Shown here piece by piece: positions 49,201 to 60,749 of a stretch of 64,000 nucleotides of DNA. The DNA is from Tyto alba. Its lineage: Eukaryota; Chordata; Aves; Strigiformes; Tytonidae. Every line of letters begins with the position of its first letter. The stretch's first letter is position 1. The position numbers and the translations under genes are program-made. The stretch covers positions 26,725,198 to 26,789,197 of the forward strand of contig NW_024881321.1 of assembly GCF_018691265.1 (NCBI RefSeq). The letters run 5' to 3'. Under the pieces are notes generated by a model. That model did no database searches and was not told the origin of the DNA. It saw nothing but the letters and a program-made list of their open reading frames with translations.

Positions 49201-52200
49201 TTATGCAGAACCCAGTAGTTTCTGGTAGCTATGTTTCTGATATCATAGAGATACCAGAAGTTTAAACTAACTACACTTTGTGCAGCTTGTGAGAAAAAAT
49301 TGGGCATGCATGATTTCATTTCTAGTTCATCCTAAGCAGTGTTTGAAAGACATTTTCTAAAGTGCTAAACAGATTTGGTTTTGGAAATAAAATACATTTT
49401 TGTTAGTTTATTTATAACCTTTTACCTGAGATACCTTATTTTGTATGTGTAAATGAAAAATGGCCCAAACCAAATGATCAAAATTAGTGCCTATGGGTAC
49501 ATCAGGCAGATAGAATGTAAAAGGTTAGTATGCTGTAATAAGTTTGCATACAACTGGGGATGAGACAAATGTTTTTTTCATCTGGTCCTCGTGACTATTT
49601 AAAAAAAGTGCAGAAAACATTTATATACAATGTACCATAAAAGAGAGTGGAAGTAGAAAACTTTTTCTTCATAATCACGTAATTGTACTTCTGTTCCAAA
49701 ATATGTTTATCCATACTTGGAAGTTTTGGAGCCTAGTTTGTTGTAAGTTCTGAATTGGACTTACAAACATATACACTTACTTTGAGCAGATTTTAATTTT
49801 TGGAGAAGATTCTCAGTGCTAAACAGAAGCATTTTCATTGAAGATTGCATCTGCTCTAAAGGAACAGCAAATGAGTGTTAATATCAGTAAAGATACTTGC
49901 ACATGGGGGCTTTTCTTGGTTTCTTTGTGAAGTTCACATAAAGTCTCTGGAACATTTCTCGCCTTATCTTCCTGCACCAATACATTAAAGCCTTTCCATA
50001 ACAGCAGGGATGCTTTATTAAAGTTTGCATTACATTCATAAAATTATCATCTGATTACTTTTGTTCAAGTAGATCTCACATGATCTTTCTGAATAGCTGC
50101 AGAAATAAAATCAAACAGTTTACTGGCCACAAAAGGAAAGGATTTGCTGGAAATCTGAGGGTGGCCCTAGAAAAAAAAGTAATGCTAGGGATATCAAATA
50201 ATCTCAAAAGTGTGAGGAATGGGGACAAACATAGGAGATCTGTCTTCTGAGGACTGGACTGACTCTCTTTATTAAAGTCCGTCATGCTAATTAATTAAGA
50301 AATCCTTGTTAGATTGCTTTTGGCTGTATGCAGGTTTAAAATTTTTTAACATTATTTAAAAAAGGAAAAACAAGAAACAAGCAAACAAAAAAGCCCATAG
50401 TAGTTTCAAGTACTTTGTGGTCAGTCTGTTGTTTGTGCTGTTTTACGCCTTAAACTCTAAGCAGGGTAGTTGGTTGAAGAGAAGGATATACAAACAATTC
50501 TATGGTTTGGAAGCAGATAACTGAAATCTACAATATACATTTATTTTACTGATTCAGTCATTCAGTCTCTTTTGAAGAAATAGTTTAACAGTGTGATTGC
50601 AAGAAAATGTATTCACAATATGTTAACCAAGGTAATGCTGAGGTCTGCTAGGAAGGATGTAGATTTATTTTGGAGTCTGTTTATAAAAACATGTCCTAAT
50701 TAATGGCTCAGGATTGTATCTGGAATTCAGTTTCCTGTTTTGATTTCCAGTTTCACAGGATCTGCCTGTGTGAGAACTGAATTTCTCAAAAAATGCTAAC
50801 ATTAATTTTCAGGCTTTGAATCCAATTTTGAATGAAGATTTTACTTTGTGGAGTTGAATTAGGGCCTATAAACTGTATAGTCTGTGATGACACACTGAAA
50901 AGATGCAGTAGCTTTTTCTAATAAGGGCTTGTGTTTTCAAATACTTGACACTTTTTGCAGCTTTATAAATGCAGTTTATTTTTTTAACTGCCCTTTGAGT
51001 TCTTGCTACCTGATGCAAACCTTGCCTGGACAAACAAAAATTCTGATTCTCTCTCTTCATCTGGAAATGAGGAATGGAAACAGAAGCCTCACAGAGAAAT
51101 GTCCAGGCTTTCGAACAGAATGGGGAAAAGTTTAAGGGCTAGCCTTGCACTGACAGTTTGAGTTTAGTGCTGTTAAGGAGCATGCTATCTTATTGCATTG
51201 CATCTAGAAATGGAGTTCTACTAATAAGCCACAAAACCTCTGGTGCTTTTCTGTTCTTTTTCATGTAAAGGTTGCATTTCATTGCTGTCTCAAAATCTGT
51301 ACCTTCTGATTCTCAATGAGATTTTTTCCCTTCATATAGTCTTCAGTTTAGCTGTGATAATAGAAATATAAATTAATGTGAATACAATTCTGAGTAATGA
51401 TCATGCTGGAAATCCTTGGTGGAACTGTGTGACTACTGGGCTTCTGAATTTGCTCTCTGAAAACAGAAATTCACATTAGTATCTTCAAGGTCAGACATTT
51501 GAAGCAGTTATAGCATTTTGTGTTGATGAAATATTGCAGTAGTAGTATATGAATGATGATTAAGAGCTATTGACAGTCATTGGTAAATTATTGGCTTGCT
51601 TTTGCTGTTACTGCTAGAAAACTTCAATTTCTGCAGAATTCTTGCAGCCCAGGTAAACAATTTTACATAAAAATAAAGTGATCACATAAGGAGCTCCTTA
51701 CAAATATGTTAACTAAGGATTAAATTATGTCACGTTTATAAAATATGGAAAGGCAGTATTTTGTGTTATGAGATTCATCCTTTTTTTCCAGGGATTTGTG
51801 GAAATTAATTCACAATCTATCACAAACTACTATCAGGTACTTTTATAAACATGCCAACAAATCTATAATCTTATTTCAAGCACAAAAATAAATCGTCCTT
51901 TATCTTGGAATACTGCTTAGTCCGAAGCCTATTAAACTCAATGGGAGTCATTTTATTGAGTCATAACAAAATGGACTTTTGCTTCATTCCTTGTCAGCTT
52001 TCCTCTCCAAATATTCTGCTTTCCAGGCACTCTATAGCTACCATAAGTACATTGCATTTTCTGTGATTGTGAACAGATTCACATGCTACGTAACATAGCA
52101 AAATATTCTCCATGTATATTCTGCCTGTTGTCCACTCTTCTTTTACTCATGCAATCTCCAAGAATTGCCCATTTTCTGGTATTTTCTAGGTAGGTCACAT

Positions 52201-54341
52201 TTGTTATAACAAATGTTCTGCATCTGTACAACAAGTTGGTGTGTTGAATCCTTTTCATATTTCACTATGTTTCTTAAATGTAGATGTTGTCAGGAGAATT
52301 AACCAGTCAAATATACTAGATATGTTCATCAAACCCATGATCATAGAGATGCAGTGAACAGATCTTTATTCATATGTCAAGAAAGAGATTTAAAACAAGC
52401 TCCTTGGGAATGCTTTGGAATCCCTAGTGCAAAGCTGAGTTTTATGGTCTCTGAAAGACATGTCTTCATCCCTCAACCCTATCATTTCAAGCTCTGAAGC
52501 TGATCCAGGTATTTTCTAAGGAGAGAATGGTTTGTTGCACTTTGAATATTCTGGAAATTGTTTTGAGGAGATAAAGCACTTCTTAGCAAATCGTAATACC
52601 CACTTATAAATCTGCTAAGTAGTCCTGGATGAAAAATCCTGGCAATCACTCCTAGCTCAAATCTGTTGAAAATAAAAATGGAAAAAAAAACCCCAAAGGT
52701 TTGTTACCATGCTGTCTATTTTGCATGTTGTAAATGTTTCTAAAAACTGATCAATAAGTGAAAGAAAAAAATGCTTTATTTTATGACATCAAGATTAAAA
52801 CTGAAAGGTGTCTCTATGTCTGTATGAATTACGTAGAGGATTATATTTTCTACACGCCATTTAGATTCATTTGGGGAAAGAACCGCTTCTCAGCAGGAGT
52901 GCTAGCTTTGTAACTAGTATCTTGATTGTCAGTAGGACTTTGGATAGATTTTCTTGTTCTCCTTCAGTTCTCTCTGCCTTATTAACTTGTACTTTTGTTA
53001 GGACTTGGTTTTACTGTTCCTCCAACTGAAATAGGCACTTCCTTAAGGAAGCAAAAATAACTTTGATAGGTCAGGTATCGATTCTTGCATTTGACTGTCA
53101 CCTCTTAGTGAACGAGGTGGGATGTCACACTGCCCTCCTATCTGGTGACCTGCTGAGAAGTGTCTCCATCCAACAAACATGCACTTACCTCTTTTATCAG
53201 TCTATATACTAAGAATACCTTTGATGCAAACATATATAGGGAATAATATATGTAGTCATTACTGAGTCATGACTGTTCCTAGACAGAGTAATAATTAACC
53301 ACTTTGAGAGGACAAGGTATTTATATCCTTGTCGATCTCCACCATATTTTTCCTAAATATACCTCTTCTGAATCCCATAAGCTAGTAATGAATCTAAAAT
53401 CTATGAGAAAGCTGTAAGGTTCATAACACTGAGGTGTGGGTCAGCACAACATACTGTGCTTTCCATACTGCTAATGTGAATATCCATAATTCAGTTTAAA
53501 GGTGTCACAAATGTTTAGATGTGAAATAAAGCTATAGTTTCACTTAAGCAGTAAGAGCATGGAAAAAGGGTCTCAGCAAGACAGATGAGGTAGAGTAATG
53601 CTGAATGACAGCGCTAGATACAGTAAGGTTCATCCAGAGGGTGAGATTACAACATTTTTTGTTTCTACTGTCCCCTCTTTCTTTTTTTGCCTTTTCCTCT
53701 GACAGCCAGGTAAAGCAGGACCATACATGTAGTGCACTGTACAACCCTGTATTTCCCACCCAGTACCTCCCCGTCTTTCAGTCCTGTAGCTGGGTTAAAT
53801 CTGCAATCTGTAATTATTCTCTCATGATCTGTTATATGGGAAATGCTGCATTCCAGTCAGTAAGGCATAAAATTCTAATTAATGACTTTACTGTTTATTA
53901 TTTTCAGTAGGATAAAAGTTTTTACCAAGGCAAAATGAGATATTATATACACTCAGACTCTGAAAATGAAGACTATTTTTGAACAGAGTTTTTGAGAAGA
54001 TGACCCTTAAATTTATTAGGGATGAAATTTTCTCAAATTTTCCATCTGGTTCATATCCTTTAAAAAAATTTTGCTTGTCCAGAGTCTCTAATTAATGACC
54101 TTATTTATAATTCTGAATCGTTGTAATGAGCAGACGGTAACTGATACTTATGTCTGGTAGTAAGTGCAGAATATTATATTATGCTATTTAAATATATCAG
54201 AGAAAAAGTTTTTGGAACCAAAGTCTACTTTAAATTGATTTTCATTGTTTCTCTATGTGATGGATCCGTACCTTGGAATAATTCTTTCGGAAATGTTATA
54301 AGAATGTTAGATCCAGTATTATTTCCATAGTGGTTTTCTCA
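46216..54341. other. Unique AT-rich non-coding stretch
   Basis: About 8 kb without a recognisable gene or transposon. It contains the 48-nt imperfect hairpin at 47224-47271 and several short reading frames of no evident meaning. Text at 46980-47180 is complex and could be conserved non-coding DNA. Nothing else is notable. Confidence 0.5.
47224..47271. other. 48-nt imperfect hairpin
   Basis: The outer stem GTTGTCG/CGACAAC (7 bp) and inner stem GCAAT/ATTGC (5 bp) enclose a 9-nt loop. Between the two stems, five further pairs form (two are T-G wobbles) with two mismatches and one bulged T. About 17 of 19 stem positions can therefore pair. Pairing does not extend outward beyond the base, so it is short for a microRNA precursor. 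Confidence 0.7.
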
Positions 54342-54460
54342 GTGTGTGTGTGGTATTATTATTACTGTTATTATTACTATTATTATTATTATTACTATTT
54401 CTACTACTACTACTACTACTACTATTTTTTTTTTTATTATTTTTATTTTTTTTTTTTCTC
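54342..54460. repeat. Compound microsatellite (GT, TTA, CTA, T)
   Basis: In order: a short GT run, then TTATTA repeats with interruptions, then about eight CTA units (54400-54423), then T runs interrupted by A. This explains the leucine/phenylalanine-rich reading frame across it, which is not a gene. Confidence 0.95.
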
Positions 54461-56706
54461 CAGACTTCTAATAGGCATGCTGAGGTAGATCTCATTTTCT
54501 TTCATTATTGTTCCATGTACAAGACATGGTATAAAAATGTGCACTGATGTAAGGAAGGTATACAGCTTCAAAGATGTTGAATAGCAGGTACAGAAATGCT
54601 ATATCATAAAAATACAAAAAAAAAATATATATTTTAATTAATAGAAAGGTTAAGAGTTGAGTGACAATAATTAGTTAGACTGAATTTTTGGATCAATCTA
54701 ATGCTTTAATTTAACATGGCTCAGTTGGTAAAATAGGTGTGATAACACAGTTCTGTAAAAATACTCTCCCAACCAACTATGCAGCATCATTTTCCAGATG
54801 CCATATTATTGGTATTTCTGAGGACTCAAGTGACCAATGAATGCCTAAGAATGAAGGTCTAATGACATTGCAAAAGAGATGGTATGTCAGCAAGGTGACT
54901 GAAGGAAGATAAGTCTTTCCTAGTCATCTGGAGAATGGAAAGGTCTTTACAGCACAGGAGCTAGACATGTATATAGATTTTTTGAAAAGATATGTATCCT
55001 ATTTGAAAAGTTAGGTTATAAATGAAACTACAGTTTTTTGAAGGAATTCTATCAGGTACCCATTAGTAAGTAGAAGATATGAATTTACTTTGGCTTTGCT
55101 GAGGACAATTTTGGTATTACCTATGAGGTTTGCAAAGATCATGTCTGACTACAAGTTTGGATAGGTACTCTTTGTCCTTTTCTATGCCCATATAACTTGG
55201 GAATCTGGAAAATGATTGAGCTATCCCAGAACTGGTTGGAAACGTGATTGCTTCAAATTTATACATGAAAAGAGCAAAGAAGAAAAAACACTTCTGGTGA
55301 TCTGAGAGGGAAAAAGTTCACTAAATTCTTAAAGTTATTTTGAATTCTCATGAATGCCATCAGGTGCCCAAGTACTTAAACTGCGTATTTTAGGAAGCCA
55401 GTCAATCTTATTCCAGCAGTACTTTCAATCTGTACTTTTCACTTTATGCTCTAAGTAGAGGAATGAAATTGTACTTAAAGGAAGACTATAAACACTCTGA
55501 TTTCCTGTAACAGGAGTGATAGATTTTGTGTTGTACATCTTTTCAGAGAGTTTTCTGAAGGACCCTTCCCCTCCACAGTATATTAGGATTTTATGGATTG
55601 ATTACTAAAGCTAAAAAAAAAAAAAAAAAAAGTCTGTTTCAGGACCATTTTTGCTGCATCTTGCTCTTCTGTCAAATTGACATATGGACTTCAGTAGAAG
55701 GAACTTTTGAGATATGAGAAAAAGGACTGTTCAAACTCTTCCTTCCTTAGTGTAAAGTGCATACAAGTATTTTACTATATCTTTGCTTATTATAGAGAAG
55801 AGTGTTATAGAGAAGAGAATAAGCAGTTGAAACAGCATATACATAAAGGACGAAGAAAATAATGTTGCACCAATGAAGATACAGGTTCAGAATCAGGGGA
55901 ATGCACAGGTTGTGTATTTGGATATGAAGGGCTGTGTCTCTTAAAAAGCTTTCTGAAAGAGTCTGCAAGGTGGAGATACATACTGAATATAAAGATCTAG
56001 AGATACCCACTTGAGATAAGTTTTAGATTTTGTATCTGAGGAGGAGGATGGGATTATTCTCAGACATATAGAAAATAAAGACTAAAGAGCTCTCAGGTTG
56101 AGCAGGAAAACTAAGAGTTCTTTCTGAGCCATTATTATCTTAAGCTAATAGTTAAGAACTTCTTGAAACATACCAGAGTGTTACGTTAGAGCATCATTAG
56201 AGAAGTAGAAATAAGAGCAGAAAAGAGTGGTCTCAGAAGCTGAATGGCTGTATTTCAAGAAAAATATTATGTCAGAAGTATTTGAAAAATAGGAAGTCTT
56301 GACTGTGCTTTTGGCTAAGAATAAGCATAGGGAATCTTTCTGGGAAAGTTGTGTCCATGGAATACAAGGACAGAAGTCACACTGAAGCAGATGAACTCCA
56401 GACACAAAGTATAATTAGAGAAAAATATGAACTCAGAGATAACTGTAAGAGAATACTTAAGATACTGGTGTCAGGGAATGTAAGTGGTTGACTATGACTT
56501 GTTTCTGTTGTAGTTTTTATAAAACAGAAATGACTGGAGGTTTGGACAGATATTCTCTGCCTAAAGAAATTACCATATCTATATTTTGTCTCGCTTCCAT
56601 TCTAACACTATAAAGAGTACTAGAAAATAGCTTATGCAAGTCTTAGCATTTATTATATTAATACTGCAGATCCAGGGTCCAGACTACTATTAAATACTCA
56701 AAGATT
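54461..56706. other. Unique AT-rich non-coding stretch
   Basis: No gene is recognised. Items: a 19-A run at 55613-55631 and a short nested repeat at 55784-55825 (two direct copies of TTATAGAGAAGAG inside an 8-bp inverted repeat). Confidence 0.5.
55613..55631. repeat. Poly(A) tract, 19 A
   Basis: An uninterrupted run of 19 A without a recognisable retroposon body upstream. Confidence 0.9.
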
Positions 56707-56746
56707 TTAAAATAAATAAATAAAAATAAATAAATATAAATATAAA
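56707..56746. repeat. (AAAT)n microsatellite, imperfect
   Basis: Units of AAAT and AATA with small interruptions. It ends 15 bp before the tail of the antisense CR1 remnant at 56762. Confidence 0.9.
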
Positions 56747-56761
56747 ACACCATCTCTGCAG

Positions 56762-56985
56762 TAAGAACATAAGACTGATAGCACTGGATCAATCTGATGA
56801 GACATGTAGTATAATACTGTACATCTGAGAGCCACCACTATCAGATGCTGAAGGAAGAGTATGAGATCAAGGGAGCGTATAATGATGTTTCTGGATACTT
56901 GCCCAGACTCCAGCAATTTATAGGTCTTGTGTCTTTCTTTTTTAATAGTTCTTCATTTAATTTTCTTCCATGATTTAGGCAACAC
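56762..56985 (-). repeat. Old CR1 LINE 3' remnant, antisense
   Basis: GTAAGAACATAAGACTGATAGCACTGGATCAATCTGATGAGACATG resembles the reverse complement of the older sauropsid CR1 3' end (the same lineage as the LINE at 13-14 kb). ACCACTATCAGATGCTGAAGG, 'GGATACTTGCCCAGACTCCAGCAATTTATAGG' and a TTTTCTTCCATGATTT block follow in the expected order. The element is on the minus strand and highly diverged. The right edge is approximate. Confidence 0.65.
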
Positions 56986-57570
56986 TGCATTTCACATTAC
57001 AGTAAATTTTGTGATGGGGCATAGCCTGACATAATCCTTTCAGTCATTTCTGTATGGAAATGATAGCTACAGGTAGAAGCTGACATCTACCTTGGTTGTG
57101 ATCTTTACTAACCCCTTGTTGCAACAGAGAACTTTCTCTTACAGCTGCTTGCCTTGGTCTGTTCCTCTTTGCATGATTTCCTTGTGTAAGGTACTGTTCT
57201 TTTTACTTACTGTGATTTGCCATGATCAAAAAACGCAGGAGGGGTGACAAGGTTTTAAGGGGTGACAAAAGATTAGTGCCTTTGTTTTGTGAAAGGTGAG
57301 AAAGTAAGGGATAGTTCTTTTTGGAAAAGATTCTGTCATGACATGTTATTTTTTTAATAGCTTTATAGCTTTGAACTTTAATAACTGTGTAGTTTCACAA
57401 CTAAGTACCTCTCAGATTTCAAGGATTTTCTTTGAGAATCAATATTTTAGTGTCAGACCTTCAGACCTATTCCTCAAATCTCAAGTCTTAGAATAAAACC
57501 CCTAAACAGTTTCATGACATAAGGCACATCATATTTCTCCTGTCTTGAAATGCTATGATTCTGGTTTTTG
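56986..57570. other. Unique AT-rich spacer
   Basis: No gene or repeat is recognised. A direct GGGGTGACAA repeat occurs near 57241-57267. Confidence 0.5.
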
Positions 57571-57618
57571 GTTTGCTTGTTTGTTTGTTTGTTTGTTTAT
57601 TTGTTTGTTTGTTTTTTT
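57571..57618. repeat. (GTTT)n microsatellite
   Basis: About ten GTTT units with one GCTT and one ATTT interruption, ending in a T run. Confidence 0.95.
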
Positions 57619-60438
57619 ATAAGGCATTTTGAGCGTGTCATTGTAATTTTTTAGTTATAGTTAGTAAGTTAGTTTTGGTTTTGAAAAAAATCTGTTAAAA
57701 CTTAAGCTGTGACATTTCTCACAAGTGACTTTCTGAGTGTCTTTTTAAAAAGCAAACCCATAAATTTTTCTTCAACCAACTGACTTTCTAAGAATTGGTA
57801 TTCTACTATATAATATTCTAGTATGTAATGCATCTAATGTGCCTTCTGAGCACATGGTGCTTTAATATCACATAACAGTAAATTCTTCCTTCTATCTTAT
57901 TTTGGTGCAGTTGATTTTTTTTTTTTTTGTTTCCACAGGGAAATTCAACATAGTTAATTGAAAGCATTATATGGTAAAGATTAGCAGTTATGAAGAGCAA
58001 TGCCTGCTTTTGGAAGTCTGCCGTGTCATCTTTGCTTAATCATAACAAATATGTGTCCATTGCCCTCAAAGTCAGGATTTACTGACAGTCTGACTTAGTA
58101 TCTTAAGGATTGCTTAGGAACTTATGCATTTTGTCAATGAAAGTTGTAGTGGACTGAATTAGAAAAAGTTAACTCCATATAACCACTCAATCCCCTTTGA
58201 GTAAATTGTGACAGAAATGACACTAATTCATGTAATTGACAACAGATATGCCTGTGCTTGAGTGAAGTTCAGACATTCATTTTGGTATTGATAAACCTAG
58301 TCACGTTGATTATGAAATGTGTTTGAAGCCACACACTTGCAGTTTTGACTTTGTTCTTGCAACTTCAAAGAAGCAATATGGCTAATGCAGTCAGAAGGAG
58401 ATTGCTTTGTTTTGTTTTTGTTTGGTTTTAACTCCCATAAATACTAATTTGGTCATGGAATAAGAGGGCTGACTTCAGCTGAGTTATATCCACATATACA
58501 CTATTTGGCCCAAGTTAGCTGATGCAGAGAAACACCATGCTGAACAGTAAATCTGTTTGAAAAATGTACCTCTCAACCTGCCAAGGCCCAAATTGCCAGC
58601 TGTAATGTGGAACAGGGAATCAAAATGCGAGACACAAATATTAGTAAGGCAGAAAATCTTAAAATGCTCTGGGATTCATTCTTTCATAAGAAAGACAAAA
58701 CCCTCTTCCTGTAACTTTGGTTTAAGAAATTTTATTTTTAATGCAAATAATTCTTAACAGTATGAGTAAGGAGAAAGCAAATATAGTGGGGCATGCAGAT
58801 ACTTTAGGGACTAAAGATTACTATATGACTAACATGACCTTCTTTAAGTGAGCATGAAAAATGTGACTCCCAAATTTTTCATTCACTAGAATGCAAAACA
58901 GGCTATATAGCTGGAAAAACACATTACCAATAGCAGAAGTAAAAATCAGTGCCAAAATATAGTGTAACAGTCATGGCAAAATAATTCCTGAAGCTGTCAC
59001 AAACAAAGGAAGGATAATTTCTAATATGTGCATAAGTTATTTGAAGTACATCTAGTAAATGTTTGTACTTACAAGAAAAATGGAATTTGGGCCCATTTCT
59101 TTCCATATATCTTAGGTTCATTCTTTGCTGATATTGAATCATTTTGTAGTTTCACTATGCTCAGCCTGTTTTAGGGCATTTTTATGTTAGCTGCCAGACA
59201 ACTCTTTAAATTAGTTTATGCAAGTTGATAATATTTGGTTGAATTTTATTTACATAATAGGTTTGATTTATAGATAGCTTTGTTATAAACACCATGGCAG
59301 ATATATCCTATATTTATGATATTTTTTTTTAGTTATATAAAACAATTATTCTACTGTATTATGTAGAGAATCTATAAAATTACAAACCTATAATTTGATG
59401 AAGTCCTGAAATCATTAGGAAACTCCTTACAGGCATCAGAGAACCTGCCAAAGCCAGGGAAGAGTCCTACCACATGGAAATTGTTTCCTCAAGGCAAGCA
59501 GCTTTCCAGTTTGGAGAAAAAGATCTGAAAATGTAATTGTGATGTCATCTTTCCTCATGCCTCTTTTGCATTATTGTATAACCTGTGGAAGCTGAAATGG
59601 TGGACTGTAGGAGGATACTTAGGCCCCAGGCTCATGTTTGCAGACATTTTTGCATGATGACTAAAAAGATTCTTATTTTCTCCTTTGCTGCTCTGCCTAA
59701 TACTTGGCTTTACTAATGCAAAGTGCTGTTGTTTACAGTTTAGAAAATGCACAGGGCTGTGAACAGCAGCAGTGTAGGAAGGTTTCCCTTTCTGCTGTTC
59801 CTCGTGTAAATTCCAGCAGAGAGAGCAGCATACAACCAGGATGGTCACCGGTTCAGCAGTTTCAACACGTCCCCTTTGCAAGCATTCACCATGCAAGCCT
59901 GAATCCTGGTTTTTAACTCCCTAAAAGACTGCTATGGTTTTGAAGGATGCCGAATTCTCAGGCTCTCTCCACTCTAGTAAACGTACCCTGAGGGTCATTC
60001 TGTGGCACTGAGGCCACTGTGAGAGGAAGACCACATCCAGGGCATCACAGCCTGGGTCCATAGTCACACATGCTCCTGGTGAAGTAGTTGGAAAAATGCC
60101 AGCTGGCACAGATGAAAGCCATGACAGCAGCAATCCTATTTCACAGTACACAGTCAAATGGTCAATTATTTGATAATTTCAGAACCTGAGTCTCAGCTAA
60201 TAGTTATTAGCAATAATTTCTAAACTTTAGCTTTGGTTTATATATTAGATAAGTATACTAGTGGAGCAGATGTGCAACCTATTATTTACTGCATACCTCA
60301 AAGTAATGCATGGGGCACTGAGAGCGTTCTATTTTGCCTTTTTTTCATTTTTTTTCTTTCACTAATGGCCTCTAGGGAAAATATGTTTCTTTTAAAATAT
60401 ATTTGGAGGAACTATTCAAGGTTAAGAAAACCCCAACA
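57619..60438. other. Unique non-coding stretch
   Basis: No gene is recognised. The part 59550-60160 is less AT-rich, with frames of 113 codons (minus) and 78 codons (minus) that show no similarity I know. Confidence 0.5.
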
Positions 60439-60457
60439 CCCCCCCCCCCTCCCCCCC
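60439..60457. repeat. Poly(C) tract, interrupted once
   Basis: C11, T, C7, followed by an A run. Confidence 0.9.
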
Positions 60458-60680
60458 AAAAATCGTGCTACACTGAAAAGACATAGCAATAAAGTCTTTC
60501 CTCAGTTATTTCAGTGTCCTGGCAGGTAGCAGGTTAAATAACACACTGCTTTCTGCCACCAATTCTGTGGCTTGAGAGTTCTTGTAAACCATTTTATCTG
60601 TTTCGGGTGCTAAAAACTGTCCTTGAGCTGCTCAGAGTGGATGCTCTAGTGACTAGGTCTCTATTCCTAAGTAAGAGCAT

Positions 60681-60749
60681 TTCCTTCCTCCCTCGCTCCC
60701 TCCATCCCTCCCTCCCTTCCTCCCTCCCTTTCTTCCTCCCTCTTCTCTT
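60681..60749. repeat. Polypyrimidine (CCCT/TTCC)n tract, 69 bp
   Basis: Only two purines (G at 60695, A at 60704) interrupt 69 pyrimidines on the + strand. Such tracts can form triplex (H-DNA) structures and are usually length-variable. The arginine/glutamate/glycine frame on the minus strand is an artefact. Confidence 0.95.

Noticed and set aside
54344..54547. Leucine/phenylalanine-rich frame that looks like a signal or membrane segment
   Set aside because: It is the translation of TTA/CTA/T microsatellite DNA.
59921..60157. 78-codon minus-strand frame in less AT-rich DNA
   Set aside because: It read briefly like coding sequence, but there is no recognisable family, splice context or neighbouring exon.
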